DNA of 64,000 bases from Streptomyces sp. RKAG293 (GCF_023701745.1 NZ_JAJOZB010000001.1:5059501-5123500); one strand, 5' to 3'. Positions 56,006-64,000 are shown, counted from the stretch's first letter. Numbers and translations: made by a program. The notes: a model not told the origin generated them from the letters alone.

Positions 56006-57765
56006 ACGGAACCGGCATACGGTTGCACGCCCCCGCCCCCGGCTGGGCGATCGCCGCCGACGTGATCGTCGTCGGGTCCGGCGTCGCCGGCCTGACGACC
56101 GCGCTGCGCTGCGCCGCCGCCGGGGCGAAGGTCGTCGTCGTGACGAAGGCGCAGATGGACAACGGCTCCACGCGCTGGGCCCAGGGCGGCATAGCGGCCG
56201 CGCTCGGCGAGGGCGACACCCCGGAACAGCACCTGGACGACACCCTGGTCGCGGGCGCCGGGCTGTGCGACGAGCCGGCCGTGCGGGCGCTGGTCACCGA
56301 GGGCCCGGACGCGGTGCGCCGGCTCATCTCCACCGGCGCGCAGTTCGACACGTCCGACGAGACCGGCGAGATCCTGCTGACCCGTGAGGGCGGCCACCAC
56401 CGTCGCCGGATCGCGCACGCCGGCGGCGACGCGACGGGCGCCGAGATCTCCCGCGCCCTCGTGGAGGCGGTCCGCGACGCCGGTATCGAGACCGTGGAGA
56501 ACGCGCTCGTCCTGGACCTGCTCACCGACGAGGCGGGCCGCACCGCGGGCGTCACGCTGCACGTCATGGGCGAGGGCCAGCGCGACGGCGTCGGCGCCGT
56601 GCACGCCAAGGCCGTGGTGCTCGCGACCGGTGGCATGGGCCAGGTGTTCTCCGCGACGACCAACCCGGCCGTCTCGACCGGCGACGGCGTGGCGCTCGCG
56701 CTGCGGGCCGGCGCCGAGGTCAGCGACCTGGAGTTCGTGCAGTTCCACCCGACCGTGCTGTGGCTGGGCCCGGACGCCGAGGGCCAGCAGCCGCTGGTGT
56801 CGGAGGCGGTCCGCGGCGAGGGCGCGTACCTGGTCGACGCCGAGGGCGTCCGGTTCATGACCGGTCAGCACGAGCTGGCCGAGCTGGCGCCGCGCGACAT
56901 CGTCGCCAAGGGCATCACCCGGCGCATGCAGGAGACCGGCGCCGAGCACATGTTCCTGGACGCCCGGCACTTCGGCGCGAAGATGTGGGCCGAGCGCTTC
57001 CCGACGATCCTCGCGGCCTGCCGTTCGCACGGCATCGACCCGGTCACCGAGCCGATCCCGGTGGCTCCCGCGGCCCACTACGCGAGCGGCGGCGTCCGGA
57101 CGGACCTGCTGGGCCGGACGACCGTGCCGGGCCTGTACGCGTGCGGTGAGGTGGCCTGCACGGGTGTGCACGGCGCCAACCGGCTCGCCTCCAACTCGCT
57201 GCTGGAGGGCCTGGTCTTCGCCGAGCGCATCGCGGCCGACATCATCGCCGACCCGACCGCGCCGGGCGCCCCCGTCGTCCCCGCGCCGGCCCGCACCCCG
57301 CTGCCGGCCTCCGAGGCCCGCTACGAGATCCAGCGGATCATGACGGCGGGCGCGGGCGTGCTGCGCAGCGCCGCCAGCCTGGCGGGCGCGGCCACCGCGC
57401 TGGAGCGCCTCCACACCGCCTCGGTCGAGGATCTGGAGCGCGACGGCAAGACCGCCGAGCCGTGCGTCGAGACGTGGGAGGCGGCCAATCTGAGCCTGGT
57501 GTCCCGGGTCCTGGTCGCGGCCGCCCGCCGCCGGGAGGAGACTCGTGGCTGCCACTGGCGCGAGGACCGGCCGGACCGGGACGATGCCCAGTGGCGCCGG
57601 CACCTCGTCGTCCGCCTGACGCCGAACGGGACGCTGGCCGTCCACACCACCGACACGGCGGACTTCCCGCCGGTGCGCAATGAAGAGGCACCGCTCGACA
57701 GCCTGCCGGTGACCGCAGAAACCCCGCGGGGGACGACCCTCGCAGCCCTCAAGGAGCCCTCGTGA
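56002..57765 (+). CDS. nadB: L-aspartate oxidase
   Basis: A 587-residue flavoprotein making iminoaspartate, the first step of NAD synthesis. Motifs: FAD-binding VIVVGSGVAGLTTALRCAAA; NGSTRWAQGGIAAAL; TREGGHHRRRIAHAGGDATG; VQFHPTVL; the catalytic-loop region GEGAYLVDAEGVRFM; and HYASGGVRTDLLGRT. The C-terminal helical domain has CHWREDRPDRDDAQW. Overlaps panC and nadC. nadA is not in this cluster. Confidence 0.95.
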   Translation: MNGTGIRLHAPAPGWAIAADVIVVGSGVAGLTTALRCAAAGAKVVVVTKAQMDNGSTRWAQGGIAAALGEGDTPEQHLDDTLVAGAGLCDEPAVRALVTEGPDAVRRLISTGAQFDTSDETGEILLTREGGHHRRRIAHAGGDATGAEISRALVEAVRDAGIETVENALVLDLLTDEAGRTAGVTLHVMGEGQRDGVGAVHAKAVVLATGGMGQVFSATTNPAVSTGDGVALALRAGAEVSDLEFVQFHPTVLWLGPDAEGQQPLVSEAVRGEGAYLVDAEGVRFMTGQHELAELAPRDIVAKGITRRMQETGAEHMFLDARHFGAKMWAERFPTILAACRSHGIDPVTEPIPVAPAAHYASGGVRTDLLGRTTVPGLYACGEVACTGVHGANRLASNSLLEGLVFAERIAADIIADPTAPGAPVVPAPARTPLPASEARYEIQRIMTAGAGVLRSAASLAGAATALERLHTASVEDLERDGKTAEPCVETWEAANLSLVSRVLVAAARRREETRGCHWREDRPDRDDAQWRRHLVVRLTPNGTLAVHTTDTADFPPVRNEEAPLDSLPVTAETPRGTTLAALKEPS

Positions 57766-58799
57766 GTACCCCGGACCGTCCTCAGCCCGTCCTTCTTCCG
57801 CTGCCGCAGTTCGGCCTGCCCGTCGGCCTGCCCGACGAGGGCCCGGGCGGCTGCGGTGACGCGTGCGGCTGCGGCGGCGACGAGGAGCTGTACGAGCACG
57901 ACCCGCTGGAGTGCGGTCTGGACGCCGATCTGGCGCAGCTGCTCGTCGACGCGGGGCTCGACCCCGTCCAGGTCGAGGACGTCGCGCACATGGCGATCGA
58001 GGAGGACCTCGACCAGGGCGTGGACGTCACCACCGTCGCGACGGTCCCCGAGGACGCCTTCGCCACCGGTGACTTCACCGCCCGCGAGGCCGGCACCGTC
58101 GCGGGCCTGCGGATCGCCGAGGCGGTCCTGTCGGTCGTCTGCACCGACGAGTTCGAGGTCGAGCGGCATGTCGAGGACGGCGACCGCGTCGAGCCCGGCC
58201 AGGTGCTGCTGACGGTCCGCACCCGCACCCGTGACCTGCTGACGGGTGAGCGCAGCGCGCTCAACCTGCTGTGCCGGCTGTCCGGTATCGCCACCGCGAC
58301 CCGCGCCTGGTCGGACCTGCTGGAGGGCACCAAGGCGGAGGTCCGTGACACCCGCAAGACGACGCCGGGGCTGCGCGCCCTGGAGAAGTACGCGGTGCGC
58401 TGCGGCGGCGGCGTCAACCACCGGATGTCGCTGTCGGACGCGGCGCTGGTCAAGGACAACCACGTGATCGCGGCCGGCGGTGTCGCGCAGGCGTTCAAGC
58501 TGGTCCGCGACGAGTTCCCCGACCTGGCCGTCGAGGTCGAGGTCGACACCATGGACCAGGTGCGCGAGGTCCTCGCGGCGGGCGCCGACCTGATCCTGCT
58601 GGACAACTTCACCCCGGAGCAGACCGCCGAGGCCGTCACGTACGTCGCCGGCCGCGCCGTCCTGGAGTCCTCGGGCCGGCTCTCCCTCGACACCGCCCGC
58701 GCCTACGCGGAGACCGGCGTCGACTACCTGGCGGTGGGCGCGCTCACGCACTCCTCGCCGATCCTGGACATCGGCCTCGACCTGCGCTCGGGAGTCTGA
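57762..58799 (+). CDS. nadC: Quinolinate phosphoribosyltransferase with cysteine-bearing N-terminal extension
   Basis: A 345-residue enzyme producing nicotinate mononucleotide. The core begins at about residue 55 (LAQLLVDAGLDPVQVEDVAHMAIEEDLDQGVDVTT) and includes VRDTRKTTPGLRALEKYAVRCGGGVNHR, KDNHVIAAGG and LILLDNFTPEQ. The preceding 50 residues form an extension absent from E. coli NadC, holding GGCGDACGCGGDEE and LECG: four cysteines that could bind a metal. GTG 57762 overlaps the nadB stop. Confidence 0.93.
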   Translation: MSTPDRPQPVLLPLPQFGLPVGLPDEGPGGCGDACGCGGDEELYEHDPLECGLDADLAQLLVDAGLDPVQVEDVAHMAIEEDLDQGVDVTTVATVPEDAFATGDFTAREAGTVAGLRIAEAVLSVVCTDEFEVERHVEDGDRVEPGQVLLTVRTRTRDLLTGERSALNLLCRLSGIATATRAWSDLLEGTKAEVRDTRKTTPGLRALEKYAVRCGGGVNHRMSLSDAALVKDNHVIAAGGVAQAFKLVRDEFPDLAVEVEVDTMDQVREVLAAGADLILLDNFTPEQTAEAVTYVAGRAVLESSGRLSLDTARAYAETGVDYLAVGALTHSSPILDIGLDLRSGV

Positions 58800-58806
58800 G
58801 ACCCGC

Positions 58807-59604
58807 ATGCTCCTCACCATCGACGTCGGCAACACGCACACCGTCCTCGGCCTCTTCGACGCGGAGGAGATCGTCGAGCACTGGCGGATCTCCACCGATT
58901 CGCGCCGTACCGCCGACGAGTGGGCGGTCCTGCTGCAGGGCCTGATGGGCATGCACCCGCTGCTCGGCATGGAGCTGGGTGACGGCATCGACGGCATCGC
59001 GATCTGCTCGACGGTGCCGGCGGTCCTGCACGAGCTGCGGGAGGTCACCCGGCGCTACTACGGGGACGTCCCGTCGGTCCTCGTCGAGCCGGGCATCAAG
59101 ACGGGTGTGCCGATCCTGGTGGACCACCCGAAGGAGGTCGGCTCCGACCGGATCGTCAACTCCCTGGCGGCCATGCACCTGTACAACGGTCCGTGCATCG
59201 TCGTGGACTTCGGTACGGCGACGACCTTCGACGCGGTCTCCGTGCGCGGTGAGTACATGGGCGGCGCCATCGCCCCGGGCATCGAGATCTCGGTGGACGC
59301 CCTCGGGGTGCGCGGCGCCCAGCTGCGCAAGATCGAGCTGGCCCGTCCGCGCAGCGTCATCGGCAAGAACACCATCGAGGCGATGCAGTCCGGCATCCTG
59401 TACGGCTTCGCCGGCCAGGTCGACGGTGTCGCGGAGCGGATGGCCCGGGAACTCGCCGACGACCCGGACGACGTCACGGTGATCGCCACCGGCGGTCTCG
59501 CGCCGCTCGTCCTCGGCGAGGCGTCGATCATCGATGTGCACGAGCCGTGGCTGACGCTGATCGGGCTGCGGCTGGTCTACGAGCGGAACGTCTCGACGAC
59601 CTGA
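58807..59604 (+). CDS. coaX: Type III pantothenate kinase
   Basis: A 265-residue ASKHA-fold kinase acting after PanC in CoA synthesis: phosphate-1 motif LTIDVGNTHTVLGLF, VGSDRIVNSLAAMHLY, phosphate-2 motif CIVVDFGTATTFDAVS, YMGGAIAPGIEIS and the adenosine motif VIATGGLAPLV. It starts 7 bases after nadC, last gene of the five-gene operon. Confidence 0.95.
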   Translation: MLLTIDVGNTHTVLGLFDAEEIVEHWRISTDSRRTADEWAVLLQGLMGMHPLLGMELGDGIDGIAICSTVPAVLHELREVTRRYYGDVPSVLVEPGIKTGVPILVDHPKEVGSDRIVNSLAAMHLYNGPCIVVDFGTATTFDAVSVRGEYMGGAIAPGIEISVDALGVRGAQLRKIELARPRSVIGKNTIEAMQSGILYGFAGQVDGVAERMARELADDPDDVTVIATGGLAPLVLGEASIIDVHEPWLTLIGLRLVYERNVSTT

Positions 59605-59694
59605 CCCCGACGCGCGGCGTGCATCCGCGGTACGGCTCCAGATCCAGCCATGTCGTTACGGGAATTTTGTCCGTTTAGCACTTAAAGTCGTCTC

Positions 59695-60426
59695 ATGCCC
59701 ACGCCACACGGGTCCCGGGGCGGCATGGCGTTCAGCGCGGACGAACTGCGTGTGTTCCGGCGCGCCCTCGCAGCGGCCCTCCGACCCGCCACCACGACAT
59801 CCGTCCCCGACGACCTCCAGGAGTACCTCCGGCTCGCCGAGGCCCTGGACGAAGCGGTCAGCGAGGCCGGACGGCTCCGGACGTTCCTCCTCGCCGAGCT
59901 GACCCGCTACCGCGAGGCACTCCCGGGCAGCGCCGCCGGTTATCTCGCGCGGCTGAGGGACGCCCTCGACACCGGCTACCTGCCGGGCCCCGACGACCTC
60001 GCGGCGCTGCGGCGGCTGCGGAGTCACCCCTGTGGCACCGTCGAGCACCGCCGCCGCACCGTGTTGCTGCGGCGCTGCGAGGACCTGGCCGAAAACGATC
60101 TACGAGCCCGCCTGGAGGCCCATATGCCCACGTCGCGCCGACGCTCCACGATCGCCGACCGCGGACGGCTGCTCTCGCTGCCCGGCGGCCGCACGGAATC
60201 GCCCGTGCCGGCCCTCCTGTTCGGCTCCGCGCCCGACCGGGCGGACATGTCGGGCAAGCCCTCGGAGAAGCCCGCACGGCCCGCTCAGGTGCCCGCTCCG
60301 GCCCCGGCGCCGTCCAGGGGCCCCGCGGCCCCCGACCCCGGCCGCCGGGTCCCCACGCCGGCCGAGGTGTTCCCCCCGGGACACCACCGCGCCACGCCCC
60401 CGGACGAGGAAGCCCGCTCGGCCTGA
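59695..60426 (+). CDS. Hypothetical protein with proline-rich tail
   Basis: A 243-residue protein. Residues 10-130 are predicted helical (FSADELRVFRRALAAALRPA, DDLQEYLRLAEALDEAVSEAGRLRTFLLAELTRYREALPG); residues 170-243 are low-complexity and proline-rich (PAQVPAPAPAPSRGPAAPDP). No known domain recognised. ATG 59695 has no clear ribosome site and lies close to an A/T-rich stretch (TTTAGCACTTAAAG), so a leaderless transcript is possible; ATG 59725 is an alternative. Confidence 0.7.
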   Translation: MPTPHGSRGGMAFSADELRVFRRALAAALRPATTTSVPDDLQEYLRLAEALDEAVSEAGRLRTFLLAELTRYREALPGSAAGYLARLRDALDTGYLPGPDDLAALRRLRSHPCGTVEHRRRTVLLRRCEDLAENDLRARLEAHMPTSRRRSTIADRGRLLSLPGGRTESPVPALLFGSAPDRADMSGKPSEKPARPAQVPAPAPAPSRGPAAPDPGRRVPTPAEVFPPGHHRATPPDEEARSA

Positions 60427-60440
60427 CTACGCTGGACGGC

Positions 60441-60620
60441 ATGGACTACGTATCCGCGCTCGTGCCGCCGTTCGTCATGGCGGTCTTCTTCATCGGCCTC
60501 GTCGTGACGATCATCAAGAACCAGGGCGGGGCCAACAAGGCCAAGGAGGACGCGGCGGTCGACGCCGCGTTCGCCAAGGCCGAGGCGGTCCAGCAGGCCG
60601 GAACCGACGAGGTTCGCTAA
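60441..60620 (+). CDS. Small single-span membrane protein (59 aa)
   Basis: Read directly; too short for usual ORF lists. ATG 60441 to TAA 60618-60620. Residues 5-25 are a membrane helix (SALVPPFVMAVFFIGLVVTII) and the rest is a charged, helical cytoplasmic tail (KNQGGANKAKEDAAVDAAFA). It starts 14 bases after the previous stop and uses the rare TAA stop. Conserved-looking composition and spacing support coding. Function unknown. Confidence 0.75.
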   Translation: MDYVSALVPPFVMAVFFIGLVVTIIKNQGGANKAKEDAAVDAAFAKAEAVQQAGTDEVR

Positions 60621-60647
60621 ATAACCGGCATTTCCGGCAAATGTCAC

Positions 60648-60660
60648 TAGTATTCGAGAG
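60648..60660 (+). promoter_or_regulatory. Likely -10 element of a leaderless blaI-like transcript
   Basis: TAGTAT at 60648-60653 is 6 bases before the GTG start at 60660, where transcription would begin. CACT...AGTG half sites (CACTAGTATTCGAGAGTG) surround it, a possible autoregulatory operator. Confidence 0.5.
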
Positions 60661-61055
60661 TGCCCCGTCCACTGGGAGACCTCGAAGACGCAGTGATGAC
60701 CAGGGTGTGGCAGTGGAATCGCCCGGTCACCGTTCGCGAAGTGCTCGAAGACCTGCAGCAGGACCGTTCCATCGCGTACACGACGGTCATGACCGTAATG
60801 GACAACCTGCACCAGAAGGGCTGGCTGCGCCGTGAGGCGGAAGGCCGCGCCTATCTCTATGAGGCGGTATCCACAAGAGCCGCTTACTCGGCCGCACTGA
60901 TGAACGAAGCATGGGCGGCGAGCGACAACCCGGCCGCGGCCCTCGTGCACTTCTTCGGCATGATGTCGCCGGAACAGCGGGAAGCCCTCAGGGACGCAAT
61001 GCGCGTAGTCCAGTCCGTGGACCCCTCTGCGCCTCCCGAGCCCGACGAACGATAG
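60660..61055 (+). CDS. BlaI/MecI/CopY-family transcriptional repressor
   Basis: A 131-residue winged-helix regulator: LGDLEDAVMTRVWQWNRPVTVREVLEDL, the recognition region SIAYTTVMTVMDNLHQKGWLRREAEGRAYLYEAV, and a C-terminal dimerisation helix (LMNEAWAASDNPAAALVHFFGMM). Homologues are inactivated by a co-encoded BlaR-type protease; none is adjacent here. GTG 60660 starts at the predicted transcript end, so the mRNA is likely leaderless. Confidence 0.88.
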   Translation: MPRPLGDLEDAVMTRVWQWNRPVTVREVLEDLQQDRSIAYTTVMTVMDNLHQKGWLRREAEGRAYLYEAVSTRAAYSAALMNEAWAASDNPAAALVHFFGMMSPEQREALRDAMRVVQSVDPSAPPEPDER

Positions 61056-61064
61056 CGTCCGGCC

Positions 61065-61583
61065 ATGCCCCTCGTATCAAATGACGTCACCATCCGCCGG
61101 GCCAGGACCAGTGATGTGCCGGCCGTCCGCAGCCTGCTGGACTCATATGTCCGTGACCGCATCCTGCTGGACAAGCCCACGGTGACTCTTTATGAGGACA
61201 TCCAGGAGTTCTGGGTCGCCGAACGCGACGAGGACGCCGCCGTCGTGGCCTGCGGCGCACTTCATGTGATGTGGGAGGACCTGGCAGAGGTCCGCACGCT
61301 GGCGGTTCATCCGGGACAGCGCGGGAAGGGTGTCGGACATCAAGTCCTGGCCAAGCTCTTGCAGACCGCGCGCTGGCTCGGAGTCCGCAGGATTTTCTGC
61401 CTCACCTTCGAAGTCGACTTCTTCGCCAAGCACGGCTTCGTCGAGATCGGCGAGACACCGGTGGACGGTGATGTCTTCGGCGAGCTGCTGCGTTCCAATG
61501 ACGAGGGAGTGGCCGAGTTCCTCGACCTCGAGCGAGTGAAACCGAACACCTTGGGCAACAGCCGCATGCTGCTGCAACTCTGA
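61065..61583 (+). CDS. argA: N-acetylglutamate synthase, short actinobacterial type
   Basis: A 172-residue single-domain GNAT. ITIRRARTSDV-like start (VTIRRARTSDVPAVRSLLDSYV), LYEDIQEFWVAE, RTLAVHPGQRGKGVGHQVL (acetyl-CoA motif A) and FLDLERVKPNTLGNSRMLLQL match the mycobacterial Rv2747-type enzyme closely, from memory. It acetylates glutamate in arginine synthesis, without the amino-acid-kinase domain of E. coli ArgA. ATG 61065, 10 bases after blaI. Confidence 0.85.
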   Translation: MPLVSNDVTIRRARTSDVPAVRSLLDSYVRDRILLDKPTVTLYEDIQEFWVAERDEDAAVVACGALHVMWEDLAEVRTLAVHPGQRGKGVGHQVLAKLLQTARWLGVRRIFCLTFEVDFFAKHGFVEIGETPVDGDVFGELLRSNDEGVAEFLDLERVKPNTLGNSRMLLQL

Positions 61584-61639
61584 GGGTCCCGGTATGTCCG
61601 GTACGCGCACCGGCATCTTGCTCAGCTTCGCGCAAGGGG

Positions 61640-61700
61640 TTTGTGTTTTTCCGTAAAAGGCGCTTTGCTTTTACCGTTAATCCGTTTTCGATGAAAGGGA
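61640..61700 (+). promoter_or_regulatory. A/T-rich leader with hairpin before lsr2
   Basis: The stretch 61640-61695 is far richer in A/T than its surroundings (TTGTGTTTTTCCGTAAAAGG...). It holds the inverted repeat GTAAAAG-N8-CTTTTAC at 61653-61674. Since Lsr2 binds A/T-rich DNA, this is a natural site for autoregulation. Confidence 0.55.
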
Positions 61701-61705
61701 AGCCG

Positions 61706-62044
61706 GTGGCACAGAAGGTTCAGGTCCTTCTTGTTGACGACCTCGACGGCGGCGAGGCGGATGAGACCGTCACGTTCGCACTCGATGGAGTGACGTACGA
61801 GATCGACCTCACCACTGCCAATGCGGACAAGCTGCGCGGGCTGCTCACCCCGTACCTGGACAGCGGTCGCAGGACCGGTGGACGGGTCGGCCGCGGCCGC
61901 GGTCCCAAGGTCGTGCGGGGCGGCTCGGCGAGCCAGGACACCGCGAAGATTCGCGCGTGGGCCAAGGACAAGGGCTATGAGGTCAATGACCGCGGCCGTG
62001 TTCCCGCGTCCATTCGCGAGGCGTACGAGAAGGAACACGGCTGA
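61706..62044 (+). CDS. lsr2: Lsr2 nucleoid-associated protein
   Basis: A 112-residue xenogeneic silencer. The N-terminal dimerisation domain (AQKVQVLLVDDLDGGEADETVTFALDGVTYEIDLT) is followed by the DNA-binding domain with the AT-hook-like RGR in VGRGRGPKVVRGG (here shifted into the linker) and IRAWAKDKGYEVNDRGRVPASIREAYEKEHG, where the minor-groove loop NDRGRVP sits. GTG 61706 has AAAGGG 6 bases upstream. It silences horizontally acquired A/T-rich DNA and bridges the chromosome. Confidence 0.93.
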   Translation: MAQKVQVLLVDDLDGGEADETVTFALDGVTYEIDLTTANADKLRGLLTPYLDSGRRTGGRVGRGRGPKVVRGGSASQDTAKIRAWAKDKGYEVNDRGRVPASIREAYEKEHG

Positions 62045-62556
62045 TTCTCCAGCAGCCGGACCCGGTGGCAGGCCGTCGCGAGAGCGGAGACCAGCGCCAC
62101 CAGGCCGATGGGTCCCCCCACACCATCGGTACCGGAGCGGCCCGTGAAACACATCGCGGGCACCGTAGGTTCCACCTCGCAGCCCGGTTGGGGAGGCCGC
62201 AGCCAGACCGGCGCCGTCCGGTCGTAGGCGGCCTCCCGGCGTCCCCATTCGGGGTGAGCCGGCGCCCGCATCAGATCGCCCGCACCCAGGGCGGTCAGAT
62301 CGAGCGGGATTCCGCTCCATTCCAGCCATTCCAGCAGCCCGGGAAGTTCCTCCGCCGTACCCGCCGCCACCAGCAGCAGGACCCGCCGTCCGTCCAGCGC
62401 GACGGGTCCCAGTTCGCCGGGCCGCGGGAAGCGTGTCAGTGCGGCGAAGCCCACCTTGGCGGGAACCTCCAGCGCGTCGAAGCGTGCACCGGTGACCAGG
62501 TGCGGAGGCGTCGTACCGGCGATCGGCCAACCCAGCTCGTGCTCGTACCAGCCCAT
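61975..62556 (-). CDS. Hypothetical protein (SCO3374-like), overlapping lsr2
   Basis: A 193-residue protein beginning GWYEHELGWPIAGTTPPHL, with RVLLLVAAGTAEELPGLLEWLEW and a C-terminal CFTGRSGTDGVGGPIGLVALVSALATACHRVRL. The start resembles the first strand of bifunctional primase/polymerase N-terminal domains, but catalytic motifs are not evident. It sits between lsr2 and clpC as in S. coelicolor (from memory). Its 3' end overlaps lsr2 by 70 bases on the opposite strand. ATG 62556 chosen; a TTG at 62583 would add nine residues. Confidence 0.65.
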   Translation of the reverse strand: MGWYEHELGWPIAGTTPPHLVTGARFDALEVPAKVGFAALTRFPRPGELGPVALDGRRVLLLVAAGTAEELPGLLEWLEWSGIPLDLTALGAGDLMRAPAHPEWGRREAAYDRTAPVWLRPPQPGCEVEPTVPAMCFTGRSGTDGVGGPIGLVALVSALATACHRVRLLENQPCSFSYASRMDAGTRPRSLTS

Positions 62557-62985
62557 GCCGTATGCAACTCCCGCGGGGCACAAGGGTTACGAGCGGTGGC
62601 GCTCCGGATACGCTCCGTGGCGGCCGGGGGTGCCCGGGGTGCGGCCGATGAGCGCAAGGTTGTTCGCCCTTAGCGCACCCGTTGGCCCCGCGCGGCATGG
62701 AATGTCGGTGCCGGCGGGTAAGAAAGTCCTAGTGGGACGGGACGGCGGCCGCGGCGGATGGGCGCGCGTTCGCCATCGGCGTACTCGATAAAGGTCTATT
62801 CACCTGGCCTGCGGGAACATCGTCTCGCACCATCAGGTTGGAGCTGTTGTCGGCTGCGTGGGACTAAAGGGCCCAGGTGGGTGTCTACGGTTGAAGTGAG
62901 CTGCCCCGCTGTCGGGACTAGCATGCGGAAGGACAGGGAGGGGACCGCCCCCTAACTGCCCGACCGCTCTGAGGAGCGATTAACG
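62557..62985. other. Divergent region upstream of clpC
   Basis: About 430 bases without a gene. It contains a ClgR-like box at 62768 and, further down, GC-rich leader sequence ending in the strong GAGGAG ribosome site at 62971-62976. No riboswitch-like fold or HspR-type repeat was recognised. Confidence 0.6.
62768..62784. promoter_or_regulatory. ClgR-box-like operator upstream of clpC
   Basis: GTTCGC-CATCG-GCG-TAC matches GTTCGC-N5-GCG, the ClgR site known in Streptomyces, where ClgR activates clp and lon genes. It lies about 200 bases before clpC. Confidence 0.55.
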
Positions 62986-64000
62986 ATGTTCGAGAGGTTC
63001 ACCGACCGCGCGCGGCGGGTTGTCGTCCTGGCTCAGGAAGAAGCCCGGATGCTCAACCACAACTACATCGGCACCGAGCACATCCTCCTGGGCCTGATCC
63101 ACGAGGGTGAGGGTGTCGCCGCTAAGGCCCTGGAGAGCCTCGGGATTTCGCTCGAGGCGGTCCGCCAGCAGGTGGAGGAGATCATCGGTCAGGGCCAGCA
63201 GGCCCCGTCCGGGCACATCCCCTTCACCCCCCGTGCCAAGAAGGTCCTGGAGCTGTCGCTCCGCGAGGCCCTTCAGCTCGGACACAACTACATCGGGACC
63301 GAGCACATCCTGCTCGGCCTCATCCGCGAGGGCGAGGGCGTCGCCGCCCAGGTCCTCGTGAAGCTCGGCGCCGACCTGAACCGGGTCCGGCAGCAGGTCA
63401 TCCAGCTGCTGTCCGGCTACTCCGGCGGCGGCAAGGAGTCGGCGGGCGCCGGCGGCCCGGCCGAGGGCACGCCCTCGACCTCGCTGGTCCTGGACCAGTT
63501 CGGCCGCAACCTGACGCAGGCCGCCCGTGAAACCAAGCTCGACCCGGTCATCGGGCGCGAGAAGGAGATCGAGCGGGTCATGCAGGTGCTGTCCCGCCGC
63601 ACCAAGAACAACCCCGTCCTCATCGGCGAGCCCGGCGTCGGCAAGACCGCCGTCGTCGAGGGCCTCGCCCAGGCGATCGTCAAGGGTGAAGTTCCCGAGA
63701 CGCTCAAGGACAAGCAGCTCTACACCCTGGACCTCGGCGCCCTCGTCGCCGGTTCCCGGTACCGCGGTGACTTCGAGGAGCGCCTGAAGAAGGTCCTCAA
63801 GGAGATCCGCACCCGCGGCGACATCATCCTGTTCATCGACGAGCTCCACACCCTGGTGGGTGCGGGCGCCGCCGAGGGCGCGATCGACGCCGCGAGCATC
63901 CTCAAGCCCATGCTGGCGCGAGGTGAGCTGCAGACCATCGGTGCCACGACGCTCGACGAGTACCGCAAGCACCTGGAGAAGGACGCGGCCCTTGAGCGCC
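62986..64000 (+). CDS. clpC: ATP-dependent Clp protease ATPase subunit ClpC (3' truncated)
   Basis: The first 338 codons of an AAA+ unfoldase that feeds ClpP. Two Clp-N repeats are visible (MLNHNYIGTEHILLGLIHEGEGVAAKALESLG and LGHNYIGTEHILLGLIREGEGVAAQVLVKLG). AAA-1 follows: Walker A LIGEPGVGKTAVVEGLAQ, pore region GSRYRGDFEERLKKVLKEI, Walker B ILFIDELHTLVGAG, and sensor 1 IGATTLDEYR. The frame is open to the window edge. ATG 62986 has GAGGAG 9 bases upstream. Confidence 0.96.
   Translation, partial: MFERFTDRARRVVVLAQEEARMLNHNYIGTEHILLGLIHEGEGVAAKALESLGISLEAVRQQVEEIIGQGQQAPSGHIPFTPRAKKVLELSLREALQLGHNYIGTEHILLGLIREGEGVAAQVLVKLGADLNRVRQQVIQLLSGYSGGGKESAGAGGPAEGTPSTSLVLDQFGRNLTQAARETKLDPVIGREKEIERVMQVLSRRTKNNPVLIGEPGVGKTAVVEGLAQAIVKGEVPETLKDKQLYTLDLGALVAGSRYRGDFEERLKKVLKEIRTRGDIILFIDELHTLVGAGAAEGAIDAASILKPMLARGELQTIGATTLDEYRKHLEKDAALER

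Overview
The window is a high-GC actinobacterial chromosome segment, almost certainly Streptomyces. The evidence is about 70% GC, frequent GTG starts, stop/start overlaps of four bases, and marker genes: mshA (mycothiol), phoU/phoR-phoP, carD, msiK, a LAxTG sortase substrate, an hbpS-senS-senR-like set, a cdgB-like diguanylate cyclase, lsr2 and clpC. No phage, plasmid, insertion sequence, CRISPR array or biosynthetic gene cluster was seen. Gene content is mostly core genome.

Layout. 1-7.8 kb: end of an APH-fold kinase, a GNAT, a dapA-like/asd pair, a DinB protein, SoxR, and an ECF42-type sigma factor beside its DGPF/YCII partner, then an XRE regulator, an HBHA-like protein and a small membrane protein. 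7.8-16.7 kb: SpoIIE-type phosphatase, NlpC/P60 hydrolase, methyltransferase, mshA with a YbjN protein, a Tat-exported beta-helix protein, an MFS transporter. 16.7-31.4 kb: gpmA, an 8-cysteine micro-protein absent from standard ORF lists, phoU divergent from phoR-phoP, lipoprotein, carD, ispD-ispF, cysS, rlmB, DoxX protein, sugar nucleotidyltransferase, msiK. 31.6-43.7 kb: tRNA-Thr(TGT), LAxTG surface protein, and a MacB-like efflux operon (lipoprotein, HlyD-like, ATPase, permease, STAS) divergent from its two-component system; then TerB, a SoxR-box quinone oxidoreductase and small proteins. 43.8-50.2 kb: senR-senS divergent from hbpS, terD, arfB, flavin reductase, cdgB. 50.4-64 kb: another two-component system, a deletion scar holding two gene remnants, threonine aldolase-like enzyme, a panC-nadB-nadC-coaX operon (CoA and NAD precursors), blaI-like, N-acetylglutamate synthase, lsr2 and the start of clpC.

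Themes. Redox and metal stress recurs: SoxR plus a target with a perfect palindromic box, mycothiol synthesis, HbpS/SenSR, TerD/TerB and a cysteine-rich micro-protein. Envelope and nutrient signalling recur as four two-component systems and a diguanylate cyclase whose upstream region carries adjacent Crp-like and BldD-like sites.

Most unusual observation: at six or more loci a short tandem repeat starts inside the 3' end of a gene, includes the stop codon, and runs on downstream (periods of about 13 to 33 bp). At three loci the gene-proximal TGA stop is CGA in a downstream copy. I know of no named element for this. All positions, motifs and names were read by eye; comparisons with S. coelicolor locus numbers are from memory.
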